Shown here: positions 34,377-46,000 of the stretch, one piece after another
Position numbering within the stretch: the first letter of the stretch is position 1
How the letters are laid out: every line of letters begins with the position of its first letter
Source: Lolium rigidum
Taxonomy: Eukaryota; Streptophyta; Magnoliopsida; Poales; Poaceae
Reading direction: 5' to 3'
DNA length: 64,000 bases
Assembly (NCBI RefSeq): GCF_022539505.1
Contig: NC_061510.1
Location: forward strand, 99,216,292-99,280,291
The notes under the pieces: generated by a model
Told to the model about the DNA's origin: nothing
Database searches by the model: none
The model's input: only the letters and a program-made list of their open reading frames with translations
Made by a program: the position numbers and the translations under genes

Positions 34377-34954
34377 GTCAGGATAGCTTTATCCTTTTGC
34401 TCGAGACTCTCAAACTCTCGACGCTTCAGTTCCACAATACTTTCAGGGACATTGGATTCCCTGAACTTCCTTTTGAACTCTTCCCAAGTGAATACTTTCT
34501 CAGACAGATAAACGGCTACGATATTATCCCACCAAGATGCGACGGGTCCACACAACAGATGTGTTGCGTATCTGACCTTCTCCAGGTCGTTGCATCCAAC
34601 TGTATTGAGCTTTCGCTCGGTATCCATCAGCCAATCCTCCGCGTCCATGGGTTCAGGCGCGTAGGCGAATGAGATTGGCTTAGTATTCTGGAAGTCTGAC
34701 AGAGTGACTCCCTGGTTCTCTGGTCTATCCACCTTGTTCTGTTGCAGCAGATCGTGAAAGAACTTATTCTGCTGCTCCATACTGATCATTTGTCTTTCCC
34801 CCATCATCTGCATGTACTGGAGGAAATTTTGCTGCGTCATCGGTGGGGGTGGCGGTGGAAACTGATTCCTCGCAGCTTCATCTGCCTCTTCCTTCTGTTT
34901 GGCCTCACGCTCGAGGCGCTGTGCATCACTCTCTTCGCCCGCCACTCCAGACAT
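34377..34954 (-). pseudogene. gag N-terminal part (chromovirus)
   Basis: It starts MSGVAGEESDAQRLERE and has a poly-Pro stretch, a Gln/Met-rich coiled segment, then the capsid pattern AEDWLMDTERKL, CNDLEKVRYATHLL, GPVASWWDN and FTWEEFKRKFRE. This is standard chromovirus gag. The frame is intact up to the LTR insertion at 34371, which cuts it within Leu-Thr-Tyr. The remainder is at 31505-32694. Confidence 0.85.
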
Positions 34955-35255
34955 TTCCCCCTAGTTCTGCAACACAAAGTGGTACTCATAATTACTCCAT
35001 GTGCAAGCTTTCTGAGCTCAACCTTGTGCACAGAACTAGTCACACAATGGAAATCAAGAAGCAAATGCAAATCACACCAAACATATACTATGTATATACA
35101 TACTTAAGCAGTTTATTACAATACTCAGTAGTAGTGTGAGTATGCAAACTCACTTATTGAAGTATAATTACAATTTACACAAATATTACATACTACAATA
35201 CATGTGGTACAACTGTATTGTAGTCTCGCCTCCAGTGGTAGTCTCTAGTCGTGGC

Positions 35256-36310
35256 TCACTCCCGGTACATCCCAGGCTTCCATCCAGTGAAACGGGTGGT
35301 CCTCCTGACAGAATCTGGGATATATGGTCTCCCCGTCGACTGGTAGTCGGAATCAGAAGATGATCCGATAGAAAAATCTGTCATCATGAAATGATTATTT
35401 AATGAAGCATAATCATCCCACGCAGGATACTCCCCCTTGACTCCATTATAGGCATTCCCTCCATCATTGTCAGATTCAATTACGATAGGATACTCCTCAT
35501 AGTCTCCCCTACTATAAGGAGGATTCGGGTACTGGTTACTGGCGTATTGGTTTACCTCAGGAGTAACTCTCATTGACTCACTCCCAGTTCCCATATCCGA
35601 TCCCCAACGCCATCTTGTGGAGTTATCGATTGGAGTCTCCGAGCGTTGGCGATTTCCGGATTCTTCTCCGCCCTCGTATCCACCTTGTGAGCTACTAGGA
35701 AAATACCTAGGTGTGATAGGGGTATTTTGGGGTTCTGGGCATCTATGTCAATATAGTCACCAGTTGAGAAAACTGGTGTAGGAACTTTGCTCACCATCGG
35801 CTCCTTACCCTTCGCCTCCTCTTTGGGCTCAGTGAACTCATCCAGCATTGTGTCAATCGCCCCCGACAGATGTCGGTTCAGCTGAAAGAACAATGACAAG
35901 AGGTTCCTGCAGTTATCCATTTATTTAGCTGCTTCCGCAGGCTTAATCTTTGCCAACTTGAAATGATTCAAAGTTGGATTGTCATCCTCCTCCATATGAG
36001 GAATGTGGGCAAACTCAGAACCTATAAGGTCCTTAGTCTTGTGCTCACGTATGTCGGTAATGGCTTTCATTATGGCGATATGGTAGGCTGTTCGGATGGT
36101 TCTTGCCGCTCCTGCAGGCATCACTACACTCATCCCTAGGGATTCTGGAAGTCGTAATCCTACCATACACTTTGCCAATACTGCACCATCGTAGTACATG
36201 TATTTCATTACTTGGATTTGGGGATCGCACCCAAATTCAAGTAACATAGCACGAAGAATATCCGCGAGTCCTCCGTCATAGTCACTCAAGGTTGATTCCT
36301 TCACTTTCAC
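35256..36310 (-). pseudogene. extra ORF upstream of gag (chromovirus)
   Basis: Between the primer site and gag lies a sense-strand coding-like stretch of about 350 codons. Part one (36310-35924, MKVKESTLSDYDGG, LRAMLLEFGCDPQIQVMKY, LRLPESLGMSV) is followed in frame, after one TAA, by part two (35920-35570, LSLFFQLNRHLSGAIDTML, KKN-poor and charged). A frameshift near 35590 then leads to an acidic Tyr/Asp/Ser-rich tail (35594-35256). I do not recognise the protein. Its size and position are unusual: typical chromoviruses go straight from the leader into gag. It could be an acquired host fragment or a family-specific accessory protein. Confidence 0.5.
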
Positions 36311-36540
36311 GTTACGTCCCGAACGTTAACTTGCCATAGTTGGCTGTAGATAAGAGAGAATATAATATTAGTAATAATGCATCATAATAGAGATAATAAA
36401 GAATTATGGCACTAAAAGATATGATTGTTTTATTCTCAAGTGAATAGATACCATATTTTTAGATAATTCTTTACTAATCCTATTTGACTCCTAATGTTTT
36501 CGTCCCATTTAATAGGTTCCAACCTAAGTTCAAAGCTTTT

Positions 36541-36552
36541 CCTCTGATACCA
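36541..36552 (-). other. primer-binding site, initiator tRNA-Met type
   Basis: The minus strand reads TGGTATCAGAGG, differing only at the last base from the common plant site TGGTATCAGAGC. It lies two bases from the LTR end. Confidence 0.85.
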
Positions 36553-36554
36553 AC

Positions 36555-39500
36555 TGTGGTGACCCTGCATACCACTGCATGTTGTAGTATGTCAGTCGTT
36601 GATATAACATTCACGAAGTACCAATCCGCAAATATTGCATCCCTCAGAGTAGTACAACAGAACATAGCTGGTCCATAACTCATTCATTTATTATTACAAA
36701 CCATATATATACATCATCACGGAGTTCCTCCTGGGTCTGGAGAGGAATACTCCTGGGTTCCAGGTGAACCCAACTTAGCTTACAATATAAGAGTCTCAGC
36801 AAGTTATACATTTATTCTCAACGAGCAGTTAAGTACTAGGGTGTTCGTACTGCTTGGTTTACACTACTTCTACTCTACACTAGGTTTGTTCCCCCTCGGT
36901 GTTGTCTCCGCCTCCGTAGACTATGAGGTAGTCTACTCCTTCTACACCTCCGAAGAGGTCTGGTTCTTCGTAGCAGATCCCATCTGCTCCTTCTGGGTCG
37001 TTATTGTCCTCCTCAAGACGATTCAGGCAATCTAAGCAGGGGATTTAAGAGTGGAATGAGTACGAGCGTACTCAACAAGTTCATATTAGGAAAGAGGTGT
37101 TTAATGCACTATCTACGATACCAGACCAGAAAGTCTGATACCATGCAAGTTTTGATAACCATTTCTTCAAAAGGTTTGCTTTTATTAATAAGAGCTATGT
37201 CCGTCAGCCTTCACCGGTTGACTAGAACTTCATGGAGTTCCTTTCCGGCAGCGTTCGCAGTTCCAAATCTCGGAACAAGGAGTGACTGGTCACGATTCAT
37301 TACACTTTGCAGAGGTGTGTTGCTTTACCCATAAGAGATCTTAACCTTGGTGCCAACCGAGCAGCTTTCCCGTCCACACTTCCAATGGTGTGAGGCCCAG
37401 TATAAGGTCCTAGTCAATTATATTCCTCCGCTACCTTGCACACCTACCCTTTGTTGCATTCCCCGACCCTGGGTCCTCGCCGGTCCTCTTACACCAATTA
37501 AGGATGGACCCCGACCGCGACAACAGTTCTGGGCTCTACCATAAACTCCTTCGCCGGTAGATGCAACCCATCATAGACCGCAATACCGTGGGGAACTTAA
37601 GGCTTCCCCAGCCTACCGCTTGCTCCTCGGGCGACAAGTGTCTACGGACAATGCCGTGGGGAACTTAAGGCTTCCCCAGCCTACCGCTTGCCCCCTTGGA
37701 ATACAAGTGTCTACGGTAAAGCGTGTCCGTTGATGTACAAGAGGTGGAAATACAATTGACTATTCCGCCCCACTCCAGATCTTATGGTTAACACGGGTAT
37801 TACGGCACAAGAATCACTGGACGACATTTGTTGTTTAATCCTAGATGGATATAAACCCTTGCAATGGAACCTCCACCATGTCAACACATACCATGGTTCC
37901 ATTGCCCACCACATAGTCATATTCATAGTTATGAAAATAGTATTTTTTTCTTTTCATGCAAGAGTGATAAACATAGTACTTTGCAAGTAATTTGGTAAAA
38001 ATACCCAAATGACATGAGCAAGCGATGAACTTGCCTGGCAACTGCGATGTAATGCAGTTGGATGCTTTGGATTGACCCTGATCCTCTGTTTCTGAAAGAA
38101 GCATCATTGTCCGATAAGGGCAATGGTTAAAGAAACAATTATGCATGCTTTTGGATTTTAGGGTTTGGTTCCCCCTCCTGATGCTTTATTATTTCATGTC
38201 GGAAGTAATTACTAAGAATAATTTAGGGATACTTTGTTTAAGGTAAAATACTACCTTGGAATGTTGCCAAGGTGTTTTTAGAGTCCAAAATAGTTTAATG
38301 GACTTATTTTATCATTAAAAATATGTGTGTTATTTTTAATGATGCTTAAATATTTATTTCTTGTCTTAAATTATGGTCCAATTTTTATTTATCTCAAAAA
38401 TTCTATTTCATATTTTATTATGATAGAGAATTTTATGCTGAGTGATTTTCATATTTTTCTTTTATTTTTTAGAGCTATATTTATTTTAGAAAAATCAGTG
38501 AAAGGTTCACTTAATTTGGCAGTTATGAAATGCCCAAAATACCCCTCGGGCCCACCTGTCAGGCCACCGAGCTGGTTAGGTTGGACCAGCCCATTGGGCT
38601 CGGTCCAGCCTGACCCAGTCGCACCGTAGACACTCCTCTCTCCTAACCTAACTCTCTCCTCGACGCTCTGGCGACTCGCGTCGCCGCCGCCGTCGCCGAA
38701 TTATCCCGGCCGTCTCCGGCCGACTCCGGTGGCGCGGTCTGTTGCAGAAAAACCGCCTCTCGACGGTGAACCAGATGGTCCGCGTCGATCTGGCCCTCGT
38801 CGCCTCCTTCTCGCCTGCACGCGGTCACAGGCTCGCGGCGATCTGGTGTTCGCCGGCGCCCCTGGTGCTGTGGTGCCGCCGTGGGCGTTGTCGTGGTGGC
38901 GCTGCGGCGATGCTGTGGTCTGGCCTGGCTTGGCCTGGCGCCGCCGTGCCCCGGCGTGTGCCGCCGTGGCCGCCATGGCCGCGTTCTTCGCTCGCCACGC
39001 CTGTAAGTGCTCCTCCGCCTCTCTTCTTCTCTCTCAGCTCATCTTCCCCTTCTTCTAGTTTGAGCTGGGCTGCTCCTCCTCATGGAGAGATTCTATCGTG
39101 TTGCTGCTGTGGCTCTACTGGCCGTTGCTGCTGTGTATGTGCTGCTGCTGTGCATGGGCTGCTGCTGTGCGTGTGCTGCTGGGCTCTCTGCTACTGCCAT
39201 GGTTGCTAGCTGCTACTTTTGTTGTTTTACTTGCTCAATTCCATGGCTTACTGTCTATCTAGATGCTCTCCTGGTCGATCCTAGCCATTACTCTTGCTCC
39301 ATCCTGGTGCTAGGTGATTGTTCTGACCCTCCTGGCTCACTACTGTGAGTGGTTCTTGCTTTTTAGCAAGTGCCAGTGCCCTTGGTGTGTGATTCATTGT
39401 GCTATGCTTCCTAGAAATGCCATGTTGAGCATGATTGCTACTAAGTAGTTCCATCCCTGGATGGTTTGCTTCTGGATATGCTTGATTTGATTATCTGTGA

Positions 39501-41465
39501 TATAATTGTTGCTTAACTGTGGCTATTTCATTTATTTGGTTCATGGATTGATGCCAGGCTTGCCTCTGTCAAGCTCTTGCATGCTTTGGCAAGCCCTGAT
39601 GCTTATCCTTGGCCTGGTGTGACACCATGCCTTGTGTGGGTGCCTGCTATTGCTTAATCAAGCATCTGTTGAGTCTTGCAGGGATCCATTGGATCATATG
39701 CAGGGCTCCAGTGCTTGGTTATCTTGTGTAGGTCATTTATCTGTGTAGCTTGTCATGATTTTATAGATAAATGAGATGAACTGCTAGCAGTGATGAATCT
39801 TATGATTGATTTACTTGAGCTAGAGGGATACCAACAATTGTTGGGGACCCTAGCTCACTCTGAACCCTTCTGGGTAATGATGTAATGGCTTGCTTATCTG
39901 TTTTAGGGTTTGAGGTAACCCTGACAGCACCTAGCTGTTGTCAGAGGTGGCTCCCCTCTCTGTGGCTTGTTGAATGCTTACTGGTTGATCCTCTTTTGGA
40001 TTTCCAGAAGCCTTTGGTGTTGAAAAAAATGGAATAGACATAATCTGTCTATATATCTGATGGTTTAGTGAACCTCTAGCTGCTAGGTGACTTGGCTAGA
40101 CTGGTAGTGCATTAAATCCTTGCTGGATCATATGATTGAGTGTAGTGGTGATACACTTGGTTTGAATCATGGTTTCCCTGGGATTATCTCTACTGGCCAT
40201 GCTCCTATTTTGCCAGTAGCTAGTGGCTCATCACCAGATGATGATACACATAGGGTAATCCTACCATTTGGCTTCTGTGTGATGCATATGCTTATTTATG
40301 AGCAAACCATTTGTTTGCTCATGTTTATATTGGTATACCTCACTCCAGCTCCTAGAAAGGTTGTTGATGTAGAGGTTTTGCTTCTGGATTTGTGGTTTGT
40401 GCTTGTCCTGCTCCACCTGGTGACTTGTGATGATCTACTTCCTCATGTGCTTGATCAACAGTCAACAGTTCTTGGTGAAAACTATTTCTGGAGGATTTCT
40501 GGTGGTTTATGGAATTGGTTGAACAGTTCTAGCTGTTCATGGTGTTCTTGCTGTTCTTAGTGTTCTTACCCTTTGAGCTTCTGTCGATGGAGCTGTTAGG
40601 GTTTACTGATGAAAAGCTTATGTATAGTTCTCCCTTGCTCTCCATGGTCGACAGCAGTGTTGTATGCAGTTGGTGACTCCTCTCTGTGCTGGTGTGTTGT
40701 TCAGCATGCACACATGCAGTGTGAGCTGCCTGTGCGTGTGTGTTTGGAACTTGTGCATGTGAGTGGAGCAGCTCGGCAGAGTGTGGTATTATCCACCACT
40801 CACAATTCTTTGACTAATCTGCCAAGTGGTTTTACCACTTTGCTTAATCCTTGTTTTTCCTTTGTTGTGTTTGATTGTGTGCAGGGATCAATGAATGATC
40901 AGAAGAAGTTCAAGATCATCTGAAGATTGACTTGTGTAGTTTAGAACATTCCATTTGCTTGTAATTTTCTTTTTATTTTACATTGCTGTCATTTTTGTAA
41001 AGTGTTGTAATATGTATTATTCAATTTGGGATATTGTAATTGATAATGTATCTTGTGTGTGAATCAATAAAGCTCAAGTTTTCCCTAATTAGCTTTATAT
41101 TTGTGTTATGTTATTTTATATACTTACTTTTCTATTTGTTTAATAATTGATCTCAATTTGAATTATGACATGATCAATTGATGTTTGAATTTTGAAATTC
41201 AAACATACTTAGTTGAATTCAATCATGCAACTTAATTTTGAGATGCACTATTCCCCTTTCTTCTCCAAAACCCTAATTGAGTGAAGTTAGGTCCAAGTCT
41301 ATCCCACTCTCGAAACCCTAACCCTGTAAGGTGTCGAGAGAGAAACTTGTCCCCCTTCGATGCAGTTTTTCTTAAAAAGCGTGAAATTTCCCCAGATTTT
41401 ACGATGCAATGCACATCCCTTTCTAAAATCTACCCCTCGACCGTCTCTAAACCTGGGATATTACA
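36555..41465 (-). repeat. 5' LTR of the chromovirus, intact (4911 bp)
   Basis: The plus-strand ends are TGTGGTGACCC and GGGATATTACA, flanked by CAGGG at 41466-41470. The LTR is very large for this group. It includes the 68-bp tandem duplication (from 37582), a GC-rich segment near 38640-39010 and a plus-strand polyadenylation-like signal near 41065. Confidence 0.9.
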
Positions 41466-41689
41466 CAGGGCGCGCACGGCGCTGTTGACTGGGGGAAGAA
41501 GAATACCAGAGAAGAGGATGGGGAAAAAAAACTGACAGGTGGGGCATATTTAGGGAATATGGTGTTTTATAGTTTTTTTACGGGGTCTGTTCTGCGCCAG
41601 CAATTTTTCGACCCGTAAACACGAGTTCGGTGAACTGAACTCGGTGTTTTCAGTTCGCGTATTTACGGGCTCTGCTAGAGATGCTCTAA

Positions 41690-42639
41690 CTATGTAAAGC
41701 TGAAAATATAGCTTTTAAAATTTCTTCAGTTATAGAATATGAATCTTTTATCTAGAAATATAATACTTTCCTTGTTCTAGTAGTTCTTGTATCTCTGTAT
41801 TTTTGAAGATGTCTTAGTAACATGTAGCTTCTCTGTTGATGCATTCTAACCTTGCATTACATATAATCATTTAGTTTCCATTATTCTTATTGACAGAACA
41901 GGAGAAAATGACCATGACATACTGGCCTACGGTTGGGAGTAATTGCAAACACGCATGTACTCCTACAACCTAATAACTGAAACATTGCCAAGTATACACT
42001 GGACCACTATCAAGTGCAAATGCAAATATGATATCAATGACTGAAGTATGACACTTATCTACATGTCCTATAAGGTGTAGTAGTAATAAGCACACAACTG
42101 ATTTTTTCAATCTAAGCACAGGTTTTGCTTTGTTTGCACTACTAAATTAACTGAATTTTGACCATCTTGCTTTTTGATTGTTTACTTCTTCTTCCCCTGA
42201 ATTTTAACTTCTTGTTCATAAGGTGGATGAGATCGATCTCTGCCTTCAGCTAGATGCAATCGATCTGGTGGAGTGGTGCTGGAGGATTCAATCAATCCGG
42301 TTTGACCTGGTGCCATCGGGAATGAACGATCAGGACGATCAATCTCTTTTGGATCCATTCGCTTAGATTTTGTAAGACGGACTGTTCAATCGTTTTCTTC
42401 TCCTCGCGTCAATTTTTTTGGGAACAGAGTGAGTATGTGTTTTACCTTTATCTTGATTAAATCTCCATGCAAAAAATATTACTTCGGTGATCCGAGATAT
42501 TGTTGACAGTTTATTTGCATGCATATTATGTATACATAAATTATGCTTTTTTTAATGTGTAATGCTTACACATATGCAGGAAGAAAAGAACTTGAGAGCC
42601 ATGCCAACACACTGACATTCAACTAGTTTTTTTTAATAA
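41690..42639. other. unassigned, downstream of the VWA gene
   Basis: This is AT-rich sequence with no recognisable gene or repeat ends. A less AT-rich patch near 42215-42370 might be an exon but no protein family is visible. Confidence 0.35.
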
Positions 42640-42709
42640 AAACTTGGTTAGACTGTACCTCGTTTGACTTAAGAAAAATTATATGGCTCATATTATGGAA
42701 CAGAAGGAG
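42640..42709. mobile_element. truncated Stowaway-like MITE end
   Basis: The right end GGAACAGAAGGAGT followed by TA, with CGTTTGACTTAAG upstream, matches the usual grass Stowaway 3' half. No matching left terminus was found, so it is a fragment. Confidence 0.4.
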
Positions 42710-43023
42710 TAACATTCAACATACGTTGACCCATGTGTTCCGGAAAAGTATGAAGTATTTCGTCTCACACAACAATAGTACATAAATTTCACAATAGTAT
42801 TTTACAAGGGAAATAATTTTATTGCAATAAGTAAGTGATTCAAGGAAGCTACAAAAGTTCATAGCTAGCACCAGAGCTCTTCCTTTATTGAGGTTCCGAA
42901 GGACCATGATGCAGACCACTACTTCACCAAGTTTTGCATTATAGAACCGTTCACTTAACTGCATCCCGTAATAAAATTTGCCTGAATAGCATTAATGCAC
43001 ATTGAATGTTCACTTGGATGCAG

Positions 43024-46000
43024 CTATTTCATGGGTGGGTGTTCAGATAATCCTTGAAATGTTTCCCACGAGAGCATATGCGACAGAATATCAATGCCCC
43101 TACGCAAGTTGGTCACCATCGTCTGAATCTCCCTTACCAGTCTTGTGTTACCGTGGGAAATATTTTGTAGCCTTTCAACTAACACTTCTTTCTTGTAATT
43201 GGGATTAGTAATCTCATGGATAATTTTGACAGCCTTGAAACGGACAATAATATCCGTCATGACCTCCTTGGACTCATTAGGTCTGTCCCTCAGAATGACC
43301 ACTTGTCCATCGAGCTTCTCCTTGATTTCGGCAAAGTCGTGGACACTCGGCAAAGCTACTGATTTTGGTGGTGCCTCCTTGCTGTTGAACGCATTAAACC
43401 ATTTGATATGAATCGTGAATAACTTGGAGAAGTTGACATAGTCCTCTTTGGTCACTATGTCAACCATGTCCACGTACACTATGAAATTCCTCACCGCACC
43501 AGCATATAGGGAACCAACAAAGATGGACCCATGGTCCTCATCCTCTTTCTTCTCAATAGCAGATATAAATTTCCCAGAATTAATGGCCGATAAAGCTACC
43601 CCCTTGGATGAATTGGTGCACAAGATACCAACCTCTGTATCAACGGTGATTGTGGAGGCGATTTTGTTGATACAGGTCGTGAAGGCATTGGTGACCTGAT
43701 TCAGGTGATCATCAATGACGGCATAGATGCCATCGCTGGAGCTGGTGGCGATGTAGTGCATGGCCCTAATGTTGTGTGTTCCACACTCACGAAAGCTGAA
43801 AGCATGCATGGTGTATTTCGACGGCAGAGTTTCTTGGCGGACGAAGTCACCATTGCCATCAGAGATGACGATGATGAAGCCGAGATGGTCCTTTTCTTTG
43901 CGGTCATCCAATAGCTACACACAAAGACATGAATTAATTATTTTATTTTCTAAGTCGTGGTCATGGTTCGTGCTACTGGTAAGGACCATGTGTATCTCAA
44001 TTATTAACTATATGTTTGTTTGAAAATGCCAAATCATGGTTCGTGCTATTTTTGAAGTCACCATGTCGCTTTATAATACTTGGATTCAGGGGCATATATC
44101 CATCTCCAAGGGATTTTTTTTTTTTGGCATGCTTACATTTCATTTTTACCTTTTGCATTTTCATTCGAATATGTTAGCTATGGGCTATAGATCGCATAAT
44201 TTAACACTTGAACATGTCAGACCAAAACGAAAATTTAGTTATACATTCAGAATGTGTGAAACATAGAGACACTAGTTGAGACAAATCTATAAGGAATGTA
44301 ATTTTAATTCTAAAAGACAATGTTTGAGGCATTTCCAAATTTTCAGAAAAAAATATGCATGGGCATTAGACTTCATGAGTCTCTACATTTTATGAAGAGA
44401 TGCAATTTGAGTCATTTTTTAGTCCTTCAAGACATTCTTTAATTGTTCGAGTCATGTTGTGTAATCCTCAAGAGAAATTCATAGTCATATTAAGTACCTG
44501 GCTGTGTGAGGTTCAGATTCTAAGAAGAATAGGACATTATTCTTGAGATCTTGAGTTCAAAGATTGCATTTGACATTTTTTCAGTTTATATGTGTGTTTA
44601 CTCTAGAGCTTGGATACCCGATGTAGTGTAAAGCCTCTTTGGTATGTCCTATAAAATGTAAATACTTCATTACTATTACTAGTGTCCATATCTTGTAGTG
44701 ACACTTATGTGAAAATGTGGAAAGCGTCTCTATGTTGCACTTATATAAGATACGTATACTCACCTCCACGGATTTGCAAAATGTGACAATATTACTATCA
44801 AGAAACCATAGCAGATGAAACCATATATGAAATGTTCCATCTCACACTATAAACTATGGCCCATGTGGAATTTCATGTCAAGGAGAAACTACACACTATA
44901 AACATTAATGATGGTCACGATGAATGGAATTTCTTATGGGGGTTCATATTTATATACCAAAAAGATATATGGTTCTATGATTGGTCAACATGACACACCT
45001 CGACCAATTCTTGGTATATGGAAAGATTACAATCTACCTAGACAAAAATTCTTTGATGGCTATTACTTTAATGAAGATTTAACATCAAGGATCTCATAAA
45101 GATCAAGATTTTCTTTGTGGAGTTTTCTGACTGCATTCTATGTGACTCATGTTGAGAAGTCATTCTTCTTCTTTTATTTTTTGAATGCATCTTTTGCCAA
45201 ATATTTTTGCAAACGATTGGTTTGAAATTGAACGAATACTATGATATTCATAATATGATCCAAGAGGCTAAAGTAAGATACTTAGTCAATTTCTTGATGG
45301 GGATCTTGATTGCTGGCTGCTGGATCTTATGGGGATCAAAGAAATGATGTTAAATTAAATGTAAAAAAATGCCATCTCTCCCAAGATACTTAGCTAGATT
45401 CAAGTCATTTTTATTTTTGAAAATGGATAGGGCTATGCCAAGCCTAAAATAATGCGTGCAATCATGGATAGACACTATGAGTTTGTAATAATAATAAAAG
45501 AGCTTTGTAAACATTTTGTCTGATTTATAGAATACAAAATGACACAGTAGAGAGTTTTCGTAGTGTAGTTATGTCAAAAAAATACTATACAAGTGAACAG
45601 CTAACTTTTCTATGGGGAAAAAAATATAAGATACGATAGTGAGAAAATATTATAACGCAAGGTGAAATTTAGTGTAACAAAAAACATGACCAAGGTGACC
45701 AAAGGGTTTATCCATAGTGAATAAATTTAACATTAACACATCCTACAATGATTAAGTTCCAAAAAATATAGTGGAACAAAAAATGTTTGACTATGTTGAA
45801 CAAAATTTAACCAAAGCATACATTTATGTGAATAATGAAGTCTTCCAGAGCCAACGCTAAAAGCATGTTGATCATAATTTTTCTTACAGAAAGGCAAATA
45901 CATCTTGAAGTCATATAAATTAAATGTGAAGTGCACTAAAACTACTTTTGTTCCACTGGAAAGAGTCTACGCAATGTTTCTTGATAATTGCACTATTTGA

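Larger units (their letters stand above)
9751..41465 (-). mobile_element. chromodomain Gypsy element with 4.9-kb LTRs (nest host)
   Basis: The element reads on the minus strand: 5' LTR 36555-41465, initiator-Met-type primer site 36541-36552, extra ORF 35256-36310, gag, protease, RT, RNase H, integrase, chromodomain-like tail, purine tract near 28748-28763, and 3' LTR 9751-28745 (interrupted). The flanks CAGGG at 9746-9750 and 41466-41470 are an exact 5-bp target duplication. The LTRs end TG...CA, except that the 28745 end has TATA in place of TACA. The order RT-RNase H-integrase and the chromodomain place it among chromoviruses, perhaps the Tekay/Del group. Three later insertions and several stops make it inactive. 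Confidence 0.9.
9108..41686. mobile_element. PIF/Harbinger-type non-autonomous element, split by retrotransposon nest
   Basis: The left end GAGCATCTATAGCAG (from 9108) and the right end CTGCTAGAGATGCTC (to 41686) are inverted repeats continuing for about 25 bases with few mismatches. They are flanked by TAA at 9105-9107 and 41687-41689, the TWA target duplication typical of PIF/Harbinger. Removing the 31.7-kb insert (9751-41470) leaves an element of about 855 bp without a transposase ORF. Its centre (9421-9750) is extremely GC-rich, with the motif GAGCTCGTGC repeated at least four times. Confidence 0.75.
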
